Assembly (NCBI RefSeq): GCF_020524345.1 | Contig: NZ_JAIVLH010000003.1 | Span: 186,001 to 250,000 of the forward strand | Reading direction: 5' to 3' | DNA length: 64,000 bases | From: Metabacillus niabensis | Lineage (GTDB): Bacteria; Bacillota; Bacilli; Bacillales; Bacillaceae | In this document: positions 9,010 through 18,608 of the stretch, in pieces | Layout of the letters: each line of letters starts with the position of its first letter | Numbering within the stretch: position 1 is the first letter of the stretch | Position numbers and translations under genes: made by a program | The notes under the pieces: model-generated | The model's database searches: none | Seen by the model: only the letters and a program-made list of their open reading frames with translations | What the model was told of the DNA's origin: nothing

Positions 9010-11904
9010 TTATACATGAACGAGAGAAAGCCTTTCGTCTAGTTTTTCGATCTGTTCAGGTGTTACTACTTTTGCACCTAGTGGCGAAGAACTCAATTCT
9101 CTCAATGAACTCTCCGAGAATCGGTGTATAATCATTTTGTTCGAAATCATTTCTGGTAGGAGTTCAGCTAGGATTTCTTCTGTTTTTACATTGCTTAGTA
9201 ACTCTCTTATGCTATTATTTGAGCTATATTTCAAGATATAATCTTTCGTAGGAATGTAGGCTATATGATATGAACCTGCAACTAACTCACCCTTTACTTG
9301 AGCACCTTCTTGTATAGCTTTAATTGAACTTGCAGCCAATGGTTTACCGTTTACTAATACTTGATCTAATAATGCATCAGGAAGGATAAATTCAGCTGTA
9401 GAATTGAATGGAACGTTAAAGTCAAATGATAATTTGCTATTCTCATGAATTTCCCAGCCACTCTCAATTAAGCCACTCGCTGAATGTAACGTTGCCTTTG
9501 CAGATGATAATTTACCATATGGTTTTGGGCTGAACACAATTTTGCGATATCCCGGTGCATTCTCTACCGGATTTATTCCGCACATTTGCGTATACATCCA
9601 CTCTGCAATCGAGCCATATGCATAATGATTCAATGAGTTCATACCTGTATCACTAATACTTCCATCTGGCAGTACGGAATTCCATCTCTCCCAAATGGTT
9701 GTCGCCCCTAAATTAACTGCATATAACCAGCTTGGGAAATCCTCATTTAGTAGTAAAGTATAAGCATCTTCATTAGCTCCATTTTCTGATAACACATGGC
9801 AGAAATATGGGGTTCCGACAAATCCCGTTTTTAGATGCATCTTATCAGCACGTAATTTTGCTTTTAAATCATTTATCACACGTTCACGGAAATTGTCGGG
9901 AATAATGTCCATGTAAAGTGCTACGATCATGGCTGTTTGTGTATGAATCGTAATTCTTCCATTTGGAGAAAAATACTCATTTTTCATTGCATCTTTTATC
10001 TCATTAGCCAGTATAGTGTATTCATCTGCTACATCTGTTTCACCTAAAACTGACGCTGCTTTTGCCACTAATTGTGCAGAATAGCAGTAATAGGCTGAAG
10101 CAATATAATGAGCATCCGTTCCACCCATTGGACTTAATGGATCTGGACCATCAAGTGCTAACCAGTCACCAAAGTGAAAGCCATCCTGCCATAATCTCTT
10201 TCCGCCAGTTTCTTCATCAATTTTTTTAATGTAGTCTACCCAATCCTTCATCGTCTCAAATTGCAGAGCAAGTAATTCCTTGTCTCCATAATGCATATAA
10301 AGGACCCATGGAATGACTGTTGCCGCATCACCCCAAGCTGCAGATCCATGTCCTGTAACAAAACCAAGGTCATCTTTCGGTTTGATTTGAGGAACGATGA
10401 AGGGGACGGATCCGCCAAGGCGCTTTTGTTCTTCCCGTAAATCATACATATACTTATGATAAAATGCTGGAGAATACATATTGTAACAAGCTGTCGAAGC
10501 GAATACTTGTGCATCCCCTGTCCAGCCCATTCTTTCATCGCGTTGTGGACAATCTGTTGGTACATCCAGGAAGTTTCCTTTTTGCCCCCATAACGCATTT
10601 GAAAATAATTGGTTTACTAATGGATTTGATGTTTCGATATGACCAGTTTGATCAATATCACTGTAAATGACACATCCTGTAAAGTCCTCGAGATTAATTG
10701 CAGTATCAAATCCGGTTAACTTCACATAGCGGAAACCATAAAACGTGAAATATGGCTGTACTACTCTTTCACTTCCATCTGAAATATACGTATACTCTGC
10801 CTTTGCCGTACGTAAATTATCTCTGTAAAAACAGTCATTTTGCAGTATTTCTCCGTATTGAAGTTGTAATATTGTGCCTTTTGGAGCATTTGTTTTAAAA
10901 GTAACCCACCCAGTCATGATCTGTCCCATATCAAGAACAGTTTCTCCTGCAGGAGTTGTGATGATTTCAACTGGTTTACGAACTTCTTTAATCTTTACAG
11001 GCAAGCTTAGTCTTGCTAGGAATTTGTCCGTTTTTACTTCTGTTTGTGTAACTCCTGTCCAGTTATTTTCATCAATCTCAGCATTTGTCCAATTTGGAAT
11101 TTCAAGATTTGCATCATAAATTTCTCCATCATAAATACCACTAAACGTAATTGGTGATGAAGTGCATTTCCAATTCTCATCAGTACCTATAACAACTGTC
11201 GAGCCGTCTTCAAGAGTTGCAACAATCTCTCCAATTAATGCAAATTGGCTCCCATACAATTCATGGTAACCACCGTCAAATCCAAACCGTCCTTTATACA
11301 AGCCATTGCCGAGCATAACTCCGATGGCATTACTTCCTTCCGTTACTAAATCCGTCACATCATACGTTTGATACTGTATCCAGTGATCATAAGAATTAAA
11401 ACCTGGTGCGAAATACTCGTCACTGACACGCTTACCATTAATTTGCAAGTCATAGATTCCTAATCCAGAAAGATAGACTCTAGCAGAAACGATACCTGTT
11501 GGTAACGTAAATTCTTTTCTAACAAGGGGGTGGATTTCTTTATCAAGGTCAGGTGAAATCCATTTCCCCTTCCATTTTTCATCCATTTTTGCTGTTTCAA
11601 ACCATGCTGCACCACTAGTAACACTGTCACCAGCATCCCCCCAAACTGTTACCCGCCAGTAATAACGTGTACGAGGTTTTAATTCTAGTTCAAGTGAATA
11701 TGCTAAACTATTAATCTCCTCTTGAACTCCACTATCAAAAAGGACGGTTGAAAAATTAGATTCTAAGCTGACTTCTACTTGCGCTGCTTTCTGTGAAACG
11801 GATTGACTATCACCAGCTACTGTCACCCATGATAGATTTAATCGTTCAAATTCAAAACCTAATGGATTCGTAATCTGGTTAGTTCGTAACTGTGTAATTT
11901 TCAC
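9010..11904 (-). CDS. GH78 alpha-L-rhamnosidase
   Basis: The protein is read from GTG at 11904 (964 residues) because GGAGGGG sits five bases upstream; the upstream in-frame ATG codons have no ribosome binding site. Domains in order are an Ig-like domain, the rhamnosidase N-terminal carbohydrate-binding domain (GLGIYDLQINGKRV), a concanavalin-like domain, the (alpha/alpha)6 catalytic domain and a C-terminal beta-sandwich. The GH78 signature DCPQRDERMGWTGDAQ contains the likely general acid Glu457, and IWERW contains Glu739, the likely base. About 75 helical residues after the beta-sandwich are unusual for the family. There is no signal peptide, so it cleaves rhamnosides inside the cell, downstream of the ABC transporter genes. 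Confidence 0.93.
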   Translation of the reverse strand: MKITQLRTNQITNPLGFEFERLNLSWVTVAGDSQSVSQKAAQVEVSLESNFSTVLFDSGVQEEINSLAYSLELELKPRTRYYWRVTVWGDAGDSVTSGAAWFETAKMDEKWKGKWISPDLDKEIHPLVRKEFTLPTGIVSARVYLSGLGIYDLQINGKRVSDEYFAPGFNSYDHWIQYQTYDVTDLVTEGSNAIGVMLGNGLYKGRFGFDGGYHELYGSQFALIGEIVATLEDGSTVVIGTDENWKCTSSPITFSGIYDGEIYDANLEIPNWTNAEIDENNWTGVTQTEVKTDKFLARLSLPVKIKEVRKPVEIITTPAGETVLDMGQIMTGWVTFKTNAPKGTILQLQYGEILQNDCFYRDNLRTAKAEYTYISDGSERVVQPYFTFYGFRYVKLTGFDTAINLEDFTGCVIYSDIDQTGHIETSNPLVNQLFSNALWGQKGNFLDVPTDCPQRDERMGWTGDAQVFASTACYNMYSPAFYHKYMYDLREEQKRLGGSVPFIVPQIKPKDDLGFVTGHGSAAWGDAATVIPWVLYMHYGDKELLALQFETMKDWVDYIKKIDEETGGKRLWQDGFHFGDWLALDGPDPLSPMGGTDAHYIASAYYCYSAQLVAKAASVLGETDVADEYTILANEIKDAMKNEYFSPNGRITIHTQTAMIVALYMDIIPDNFRERVINDLKAKLRADKMHLKTGFVGTPYFCHVLSENGANEDAYTLLLNEDFPSWLYAVNLGATTIWERWNSVLPDGSISDTGMNSLNHYAYGSIAEWMYTQMCGINPVENAPGYRKIVFSPKPYGKLSSAKATLHSASGLIESGWEIHENSKLSFDFNVPFNSTAEFILPDALLDQVLVNGKPLAASSIKAIQEGAQVKGELVAGSYHIAYIPTKDYILKYSSNNSIRELLSNVKTEEILAELLPEMISNKMIIHRFSESSLRELSSSPLGAKVVTPEQIEKLDERLSLVHV

Positions 11905-12009
11905 GCTTTCCCCTCCATGCATTCTTTCATTCTCTACTGCAGTCTTACTCAAAAACTGAATTCTTTGTAAAATATCTTATACAGTATTCCTCCTCTTCTC
12001 CTTATTAGG

Positions 12010-14235
12010 TTAGTTTTTTACTTTATGAATCTTTTTGTATTTTTTTGTTCGATCATCTTGAATGACCCCCCTCCAATTTAGACCAAAAGCAAAATCATAT
12101 TCATTTCCTTCTGTGTCTACGTGACATACCATGTCATGTGGTACATCTTCGTATTGTTCTTCAACAGTCTTCATATTTGCTGGCAACTGCATTGGAAGAA
12201 GTCCTGAAGGTTCTGTAACTCCAGTTAAAATATCAAGTAGAGCTTGGTCCTGCACGCCAAAGTTTAAGAGGAGAGCATCGATGCTACTTTCAAATTCCTC
12301 AACTATAGTAGGTTTTGATAAAAGTAGAGATACAATAACAGGTTTACCCTTCATCTCTTCTTTTGTCTTTTGTACCAACTCAAGATCAGTTGTATTTCGA
12401 GGGGTAAAGGATTTCCCTTTGTACGTTCGATCCAATACATCTCTCACATCGCCCGCAATACTTTCTTCACGGGCATATTTGGCCGTATACGTTCCATACT
12501 GTAAGCTAATCGGAACATATCCTGTTCCACCGTTTTCCACATCTTCTCTACTGAAGCCCTCACCCTCTGGACTTGATATACCAACTAACGCAAAATCTGC
12601 CTCATCAGGTTTATCTGTCACGCTAAAATATTTTTTTACCACGTCTAGATTAAATGGGTATTCATACTTTTCAGGTATTTCTATACCGAACCAGTTCTTT
12701 CCAGCAGCTAAGTAGCGTTTTGGTATATAGACCGTCTTCCCTTTTACTAACGGTAGAAGTTGATTTTTATTTTTCACCATTACAATTGACTTTAATTGCG
12801 CGTCGTACCCCTTCTCCATAAATTCTGGATTTCCAACTGTATTTGCCCTTTCTTCCACATATGGATTTTCAAATAGACCTAGTCGGAAAATATTTAATAA
12901 TAAGCGAACAGCTGATGTTTCAAAGCGCTTACGCATAAATTCTTCGCCATGTTCTTTTACACCCATTTCATATGCTTCAATTATTGGAGCAGCCTCATTA
13001 TTCCCACCAAATTGGTCAACTCCCGCCATCAAAGCTTTATAATGGCGTTCAGCAACTGTTAAGTGTTCTACACCCCATGGTTTACCTGCAAAAATATCAA
13101 CGGCATCTGGTTCATCTCCAGTAATTAGCCAGTCAGTACAAACGACACCATCATACCCATACTTGTCTCTCAGAAGATCTGAGATGAGATATTTATTGTA
13201 TGAATTCCCGACATTTTCACCGTTCAAATCGTCTTGATCAACTGAAATCGTGTAATATGGCATAACTGCAGAAGCCTTGCCGGTTTTTCCAGCGAGTTTA
13301 AAGGCGCCTTCTGTAAACGGCAGTAAATGGTCTGCAAAATTGTTTCCAGGGTATACGGCAAACTTTCCGTAACCCCAGTGTGCATCTCTCCCGCCTTCTC
13401 CTGAGCCACCACCTGGCCAATGCTTAACCATTGCGTTTACACTTTCTTCTCCCCATCCATCAGTGGTGTCCTCTGTTGTTTGAAAACCATCTACATAAGC
13501 TTTTGCTAGATCAGCTGAAAGAATCGGGTCTTCACCAAATGTCCCATTAAATCTTGACCAACGTGGATCTGTTGCAATATCAATTTGTGGCGATAAGGCT
13601 GTTGTAATACCAAGTGCTCTGTATTCTTTTGAAGCAATTTTTCCAAACTCTTCTGTTACTTCAGGATCAAAGGTTGCTGCAAGACCTAGTGTCTCTGGCC
13701 ACATTGAAATCTTGCCACCCGCGCCAGCATTGTACTCTGTGCTAGCAACAGAAGCATGACGAGGGTCAGAGCTAGTGTTTATCGGGATACCTAACCCAAT
13801 TCCCTCAACTAATTCTTGTGCATTATTATTCCATTGTGCAGCCACTTCAGGGCTTTCGACCGTAGTAATTAATACATGTCTCAAATCATCATTTGTAAGG
13901 AATTCCTTTTGTTGATCTGATAGATCACTTAGATTTGCAGCGCTTTCAAAAAACGGATTGCCACCATATGTACCCAGGAATGGCCCTTGGCCTGCAGGGA
14001 TTGATTGATGTCGACTATAAAGCATTAATCCCGCAATTTGGGCAACTGACATTTTTGAAGCCAAATCTTTTGCACGTTCTTCTGCAGATAAACGCCAGTC
14101 TTCATATTTGTCTAATTTGCCGTCTTTATTTAAATCTTTAAATGCTTTTCCATCGACATAAAGAATCTGGACACCTGATTTACTAGAGTATCCCAAAGTA
14201 GGACCTCCATCATTTTTAACATATTTTATGGGCAT
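12010..14235 (-). CDS. GH3 beta-glycosidase
   Basis: The 741-residue protein has a GH3 N-terminal (alpha/beta) barrel with KHWPGGGSGEGG (Lys271-His272) and YDGVVCTDW, where Asp368 is the likely nucleophile, followed by the GH3 C-terminal alpha/beta sandwich. An EF-hand-like loop, DLNKDGKLDKYEDW, lies near residues 34-47, as in several Firmicute GH3 enzymes. It has no signal peptide. The start ATG has AAGGAG seven bases upstream. It sits between the yesL gene and the rhamnosidase gene, so it probably releases glucosyl or xylosyl units from imported oligosaccharides. The precise sugar specificity cannot be assigned. Confidence 0.92.
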   Translation of the reverse strand: MPIKYVKNDGGPTLGYSSKSGVQILYVDGKAFKDLNKDGKLDKYEDWRLSAEERAKDLASKMSVAQIAGLMLYSRHQSIPAGQGPFLGTYGGNPFFESAANLSDLSDQQKEFLTNDDLRHVLITTVESPEVAAQWNNNAQELVEGIGLGIPINTSSDPRHASVASTEYNAGAGGKISMWPETLGLAATFDPEVTEEFGKIASKEYRALGITTALSPQIDIATDPRWSRFNGTFGEDPILSADLAKAYVDGFQTTEDTTDGWGEESVNAMVKHWPGGGSGEGGRDAHWGYGKFAVYPGNNFADHLLPFTEGAFKLAGKTGKASAVMPYYTISVDQDDLNGENVGNSYNKYLISDLLRDKYGYDGVVCTDWLITGDEPDAVDIFAGKPWGVEHLTVAERHYKALMAGVDQFGGNNEAAPIIEAYEMGVKEHGEEFMRKRFETSAVRLLLNIFRLGLFENPYVEERANTVGNPEFMEKGYDAQLKSIVMVKNKNQLLPLVKGKTVYIPKRYLAAGKNWFGIEIPEKYEYPFNLDVVKKYFSVTDKPDEADFALVGISSPEGEGFSREDVENGGTGYVPISLQYGTYTAKYAREESIAGDVRDVLDRTYKGKSFTPRNTTDLELVQKTKEEMKGKPVIVSLLLSKPTIVEEFESSIDALLLNFGVQDQALLDILTGVTEPSGLLPMQLPANMKTVEEQYEDVPHDMVCHVDTEGNEYDFAFGLNWRGVIQDDRTKKYKKIHKVKN

Positions 14236-14322
14236 TTTACTTCTCCTTTTCCATTAAGATATTATTCTATTACTATAACTTTCTTCTAATATAAAATATA
14301 AGTATACGTTGCTAGGTCTTAT

Positions 14323-14946
14323 TCAATATTTTATTTCAACAACTTTTGAAGCTCGGTTAAAGGCATAGTTACTTAAAAACATAAGCAAAAATGAAATCAT
14401 ACTGCCACTGAAGAATGGGATTAGCCCAGGAAATTTATAAATGATGAATAGTAAAAATCCAGTTAATACGACCATACAAAAGGTGGAAATCGGATTAATA
14501 GTCATGATAATAAATGCATTTTTAGCAACCTTCGTTAACTTCACATCATAATGAACGAAAACCGGAAAAATATATAGAACAGTTAATAAAAATAAAAGTG
14601 TTACAAGTCCATTAGGTATATATAAGACCTTTAAAGGAGGAATCGTTACGGAACTGATGATGTTCAAACTGGAATACATAATAAATGCAAAAATACTAAT
14701 AAATATACCTAGTATGTTACTTTTTACAAATTCCTTTTTATAATTTGACCAGAAGGTTTTAAAGACGGGGATATCACAATCGCCCAATACCCATTTGCGA
14801 ACAACAGCAAACATAGCAGTAGTGGCAGGATAAAAACCTAATACCACTAATCCTGCTATTGTAAAGAAAATCCAAAGAATATTGACGTAAGCTAACCTTG
14901 CAACCCATAAGGAAAATGTATAAAAACCTTTCATTAAGCCTTCCAT
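14323..14946 (-). CDS. YesL family membrane protein (DUF624)
   Basis: The 207-residue protein has about five transmembrane helices and the family's start pattern, a short N-terminal helix followed by NILWIFFTIAGLVVLGFYPATTAMF. YesL proteins are found with LplABC/YesOPQ-type ABC transporters for oligosaccharides in Bacillus and Paenibacillus, but their biochemical role is not established. The gene starts at ATG with AAGGAGGG upstream and lies directly after the permease genes. A GC-rich hairpin separates it from them. Confidence 0.88.
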   Translation of the reverse strand: MEGLMKGFYTFSLWVARLAYVNILWIFFTIAGLVVLGFYPATTAMFAVVRKWVLGDCDIPVFKTFWSNYKKEFVKSNILGIFISIFAFIMYSSLNIISSVTIPPLKVLYIPNGLVTLLFLLTVLYIFPVFVHYDVKLTKVAKNAFIIMTINPISTFCMVVLTGFLLFIIYKFPGLIPFFSGSMISFLLMFLSNYAFNRASKVVEIKY

Positions 14947-14981
14947 TTTGTCCCTCCTTATGTTCCTTTCTCCTTTTCACA

Positions 14982-15012
14982 AAGGGCCCTAGCAATATCT
15001 ACGAGGGCCCTT
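14982..15012 (-). terminator. Hairpin between the permease and yesL genes
   Basis: A perfect nine-base inverted repeat (AAGGGCCCT / AGGGCCCTT) lies 22 bases after the permease stop. The T run on the minus strand is only three bases, so it is either a weak terminator or an RNA-stabilising hairpin. Confidence 0.5.
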
Positions 15013-15033
15013 ATATATATCAATATACATTGT

Positions 15034-15927
15034 TTAACCTTTTACTGCCCCAATCGCAATACCTTTTACCAAATACTTTTGGAAGAATGGATATGCAATC
15101 AGAATTGGCAACACACCGATAACAGCGATGGCCATTTGAACTGCAGTTGTAGGAATTGAAGCAGATGTTGAGCTTGCGTTACTACCAAAGTTATTACCAC
15201 TTGAGGATAAGAACTGAATATCCTGAAGCATTCTATTTAATAAATTCTGAATACTAAATAGTGAAGGGTCCGTAATGTACACTAACCCGTTAAACCAGTC
15301 ATTCCAATAGTTAATTGTTTGCAATAATCCAATCGTAGCTAAAATTGGCAATGACAACGGAAGAACGATCGAGAAGAATGTTCTGAATTCACCTGCACCA
15401 TCTATTCTTGCTGACTCAATAACAGGTTCAGGTATTGATGTTATAAAGAATGTTCTCATTAATAATACGTTAAAACCATTCATTAATAATCCTGGAACAA
15501 TTAATGCCCAAATCGTATTCTTCATATGGAATATTTCGGTGTAAACAAGATATGTCGGTACTAATCCGCCGTTAAACAACAGTGTAAAGAACACGATAAA
15601 TGCAAATAGGTTCCGATATGGTAAATCACGTCTTGAGATGGCATATGCTAATAGAGATGTGATCGCTAGGCTGGCAGTCGTTCCAAAAACCGTGATAAAA
15701 ACTGTGATACCATATGCTCTTCCGATACTTTCAAAGTTATTTAATAAATAATCATATGCAGCTAAGCTAAACTCTTTTGGAATGAAAGAATATCCATCAA
15801 TTAACAACGACTCTTCTGATGTTAGTGAAGAAGATATCAGAATAATGAAAGGAATTAGACATGATATTGTCAAAATAATAAGAAATATATGTGATACCCA
15901 TTGTGTAATTCGATCAGATTTATACAT
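15034..15927 (-). CDS. LplC/YtcP-type sugar ABC permease
   Basis: The 297-residue protein has six predicted transmembrane helices and the ABC importer loop ESARIDGAGEFRTFFSIVLPL that contacts the ATPase. Its close is the typical PFFQKYLVKGIAIGAVKG of the LplC/YtcP group. It pairs with the permease gene 18 bases upstream and with the lipoprotein gene before that. No ATPase gene is present; such systems normally share one MsmX-type ATPase encoded elsewhere. The start ATG follows GGAGGTGG. Confidence 0.92.
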   Translation of the reverse strand: MYKSDRITQWVSHIFLIILTISCLIPFIILISSSLTSEESLLIDGYSFIPKEFSLAAYDYLLNNFESIGRAYGITVFITVFGTTASLAITSLLAYAISRRDLPYRNLFAFIVFFTLLFNGGLVPTYLVYTEIFHMKNTIWALIVPGLLMNGFNVLLMRTFFITSIPEPVIESARIDGAGEFRTFFSIVLPLSLPILATIGLLQTINYWNDWFNGLVYITDPSLFSIQNLLNRMLQDIQFLSSSGNNFGSNASSTSASIPTTAVQMAIAVIGVLPILIAYPFFQKYLVKGIAIGAVKG

Positions 15928-15944
15928 CTAGTGCCACCTCCATT

Positions 15945-16922
15945 TTAAAATAACGCATTATCCTTATTGCGTAAACGAACGAGCCAGTTTGAGAATATGA
16001 CTAGTACAAATCCAACGATTGACTGATATAAACCAGCTGCTGCTGACATTCCGATATCACCTAGCTGCATTAAACCGCGATATACATATGTGTCAATAAC
16101 ATTTGTTGTCTCATAGATCGCCCCTGAGTTCATCGGTACTTGATAGAATAAACCGAAATCAGAGTAGAAAATACGGCCTATCGCAAGTAGCGTCATCATG
16201 ACAATGACAGGCATAATACTTGGAATAGTGATGCTCCAAATTTGCTGAAGCTTTGAAGCTCCATCTAATTGAGCTGCTTCATAATACTCATGGCTAATTC
16301 CCACAATAGCTGCTAAGAAAATAACGCATAAGAACCCAACGCCCTTCCACACATTGATAATCGTTAAGATATATGGCCAATATTTCGCTTCAAAATACCA
16401 TGCAATTTCTTCTAACCCTAACATTGGTAAAAGTGTTTTGTTAAAGAATCCTACGTCTACACTTAAAAAAGATAAACCTAGATAACTTACAATAACCATT
16501 GAAATTAAGAAAGGAAGAAGAATGATACTTTGGTAAAAACTTTTGAAAAACTTGTTTTTAATTTCATTTAACATGATGGCAACAGCAAGTGCGATGACAG
16601 TATTTAAAATAATAAATCCGCCGTTGTAAAGGATGGTATTTCTTGTAATAACATACGCATCTCTCGTGCTAAATAAATATTCAAAGTTTTTAAATCCGAT
16701 CCAATCACTTGCAAAAATTCCAACCGCGTAGTTAATGTCCTTAAATGCAATGACAAGACCTGCCATTGGCATATAATTATTGATTATTAAATAAATAAGA
16801 CCTGGTAGCATCATCACAAAAAGTGGCAGATACCGTTTAAATTTTTTCATTTTCGTTTTTGTTTTCTTCTCTGATACTACCTGTACTTTAGTTTCTAATG
16901 GCTTGACTGATGCTTGTGACAT
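15945..16922 (-). CDS. LplB/YteP-type sugar ABC permease
   Basis: The 325-residue protein has a basic cytoplasmic N-terminus followed by six transmembrane helices and the EAA loop YYEAAQLDGASKLQQIW. The N-terminal Lys-rich tail and length match the LplB/YteP group of oligosaccharide permeases. The ATG start follows GGGGG at nine bases. It is separated from the lipoprotein gene by an internal terminator, which should lower permease relative to binding-protein expression. Confidence 0.92.
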   Translation of the reverse strand: MSQASVKPLETKVQVVSEKKTKTKMKKFKRYLPLFVMMLPGLIYLIINNYMPMAGLVIAFKDINYAVGIFASDWIGFKNFEYLFSTRDAYVITRNTILYNGGFIILNTVIALAVAIMLNEIKNKFFKSFYQSIILLPFLISMVIVSYLGLSFLSVDVGFFNKTLLPMLGLEEIAWYFEAKYWPYILTIINVWKGVGFLCVIFLAAIVGISHEYYEAAQLDGASKLQQIWSITIPSIMPVIVMMTLLAIGRIFYSDFGLFYQVPMNSGAIYETTNVIDTYVYRGLMQLGDIGMSAAAGLYQSIVGFVLVIFSNWLVRLRNKDNALF

Positions 16923-16939
16923 TTCAATCCCCCTTTTTT

Positions 16940-16971
16940 AAAAAAGAGAACTAGTACGTATGCTAGTTCTC
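16940..16971 (-). terminator. Internal operon terminator after the binding-protein gene
   Basis: A perfect nine-base inverted repeat (GAGAACTAG / CTAGTTCTC, 16946-16954 and 16963-16971) is followed on the minus strand by six T residues. It lies 14 bases after the lipoprotein stop and before the permease genes, a common arrangement giving more binding protein than permease. Confidence 0.8.
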
Positions 16972-16985
16972 CTTATTTGATTTCA

Positions 16986-18449
16986 TTATTTATTTGATTC
17001 CCACTCATCAAATTGTTTTTGTTTTTCAGCCATGATTTTGTCAAGCCCTGCTGCTTTTAGCTTTTCGTTAAAATCAGGGAGACTCTTATCCGGATCTAAT
17101 GTTCCAGATTCTACCCCTCTACGGTACTCATTTAAGACGTTTGTCGCAGCAGCAATCTCTGTCTTCACAGGATCTGGGTTAAATGTAAACCCAAACGCAG
17201 GAGATATGATTGCAGACTCATTAAACTCACTCATAATTTCCCAATAATTAGCAGGATTACCTACCCATGGATCAGTTAAAGCGTTATTACCTAACATCCA
17301 TGCGTTGAATACATAATTAGATTCAGTAACACCTTCTGGCATTTCAATTGTGCCCTCATCATTTTCAACATAGTGTTTCCCTTCAATACCATTTGCTAAT
17401 AAATTCATTACATCAGCATCTGTATATAGGAGATTTAAAAATTCCATCGTTTTTTCTTTATTTCGTGTATTTTTTGAAATAGACAAATTAAATCCTGTTG
17501 ATGCGCTTGTAAATGTAAAAGGTTCAGTAAATTCTAATACGACCATTTCAGTACCAGCAATTATCGACTCTTGAACATCATAGCCTGGTTTCAAATTATT
17601 AAAATAACCAAATCCTTTACCAGCCGCAACGATATTAACGGATGCCTCAGTTGAAGTTGCCGCATCTTTTAAAATATAGCCTTTTTGATACCAGTCTCTT
17701 ACAAGTTCGACATTTTCTACATAATCAGGTTGTTCGAACAGGTTAACTACTTTCCCAGGGTCATCAAAACGCATAACTCCTAAATAATCTCCAATTTGAT
17801 CAAATTTACCACCCATCAACATTTCTACTGGTGAAAGACCTGTGTTAACTAATGGAGTCATCGTCGGTTCATTTTCCTTAACAATCGCGAACACTTTCTC
17901 TAAATCTTTCCACTCTTTAATTTGAGTAAGATCTATATTATATTTATCAATAATATCTTTCCTCATTGCGATGCCATAATTTGCTCCCCAGTCACGAACA
18001 CTTGGAATACCATAAATATTTCCGTCAACCCTATTACCTTCTAAAATATGCTCTGGCATGACTTCCAAAATTCCTTGACCATGAGATTCAAGTAAATCAT
18101 CTAAAGGTAGATATTGCCCTTTAATCGCATTCGTATTATAGCCATAAAATGATGACGAAAGAATAAGATCTAATTTTTCACTACCAGTTAACAATAAGTT
18201 TGATTGCTCTTGCCATGCACCTGCACTTATTGGCACTAGCTTTACGGTTGCATTAATCTTTTCTTTGGAAATTTTGTTCATTTCTTCTTGAACCAACTCA
18301 ATATCATTAACATTTGTAAAATTCATGTAGGCCATGACTACTTCGTATGAGCCATCCTCGTTTGTGCTACTTTCTTCATTGGAAGAACAACCCACCATTA
18401 TTAATGCAGTCATCAACAAAAATACGAGCATCTTCATCATTTTCTTCAT
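16986..18449 (-). CDS. LplA/YtcQ-type oligosaccharide-binding lipoprotein
   Basis: The protein is read from the ATG at 18449 (487 residues), which has GGGGG upstream; an earlier in-frame ATG adds nine residues that contain the ribosome binding site. The signal sequence ends in the lipobox LIMVGC with Cys21 as the lipidation site. The mature protein is a type II solute-binding protein of the LplA/YtcQ group, which deliver pectin- or rhamnogalacturonan-derived oligosaccharides. It heads the operon carrying two permeases, YesL, GH3, GH78 and two esterases. Two cre-like sites lie just upstream, and the YesM/YesN pair on its upstream side is the probable activator. Confidence 0.92.
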   Translation of the reverse strand: MKKMMKMLVFLLMTALIMVGCSSNEESSTNEDGSYEVVMAYMNFTNVNDIELVQEEMNKISKEKINATVKLVPISAGAWQEQSNLLLTGSEKLDLILSSSFYGYNTNAIKGQYLPLDDLLESHGQGILEVMPEHILEGNRVDGNIYGIPSVRDWGANYGIAMRKDIIDKYNIDLTQIKEWKDLEKVFAIVKENEPTMTPLVNTGLSPVEMLMGGKFDQIGDYLGVMRFDDPGKVVNLFEQPDYVENVELVRDWYQKGYILKDAATSTEASVNIVAAGKGFGYFNNLKPGYDVQESIIAGTEMVVLEFTEPFTFTSASTGFNLSISKNTRNKEKTMEFLNLLYTDADVMNLLANGIEGKHYVENDEGTIEMPEGVTESNYVFNAWMLGNNALTDPWVGNPANYWEIMSEFNESAIISPAFGFTFNPDPVKTEIAAATNVLNEYRRGVESGTLDPDKSLPDFNEKLKAAGLDKIMAEKQKQFDEWESNK

Positions 18450-18492
18450 TCTTTCTCTTTCCCCCTTTATTTTCATTACCTAAAACAAATCA

Positions 18493-18506
18493 AGAAAGCG
18501 CTATCA
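18493..18506 (-). promoter_or_regulatory. cre-like (CcpA) site 1 upstream of the LplABC operon
   Basis: AGAAAGCGCTATCA matches 13 of 14 positions of the Bacillus cre consensus TGWAARCGYTWNCW. It lies 44 bases upstream of the lipoprotein start and directly abuts a second site. Confidence 0.6.
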
Positions 18507-18520
18507 TTAAAACGCTTACA
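18507..18520 (-). promoter_or_regulatory. cre-like (CcpA) site 2 upstream of the LplABC operon
   Basis: On the minus strand TGTAAGCGTTTTAA matches 13 of 14 positions of the cre consensus. It is immediately next to site 1, so the pair may bind two CcpA dimers and place the operon under carbon catabolite repression. Confidence 0.55.
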
Positions 18521-18608
18521 TTCTTTGTTTCTATCTGTATTATAAGATGATTGAAGAACATCCACTTACTAAAAATACGACTAGTTATTTTCACTATTCC
18601 GACTTCTC

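Noticed and set aside
12131-12715. 194-codon plus-strand frame inside the GH3 gene
   Set aside because: It is the antisense shadow of a clearly conserved GH3 catalytic and C-terminal region, has no ribosome binding site and shows no family features.
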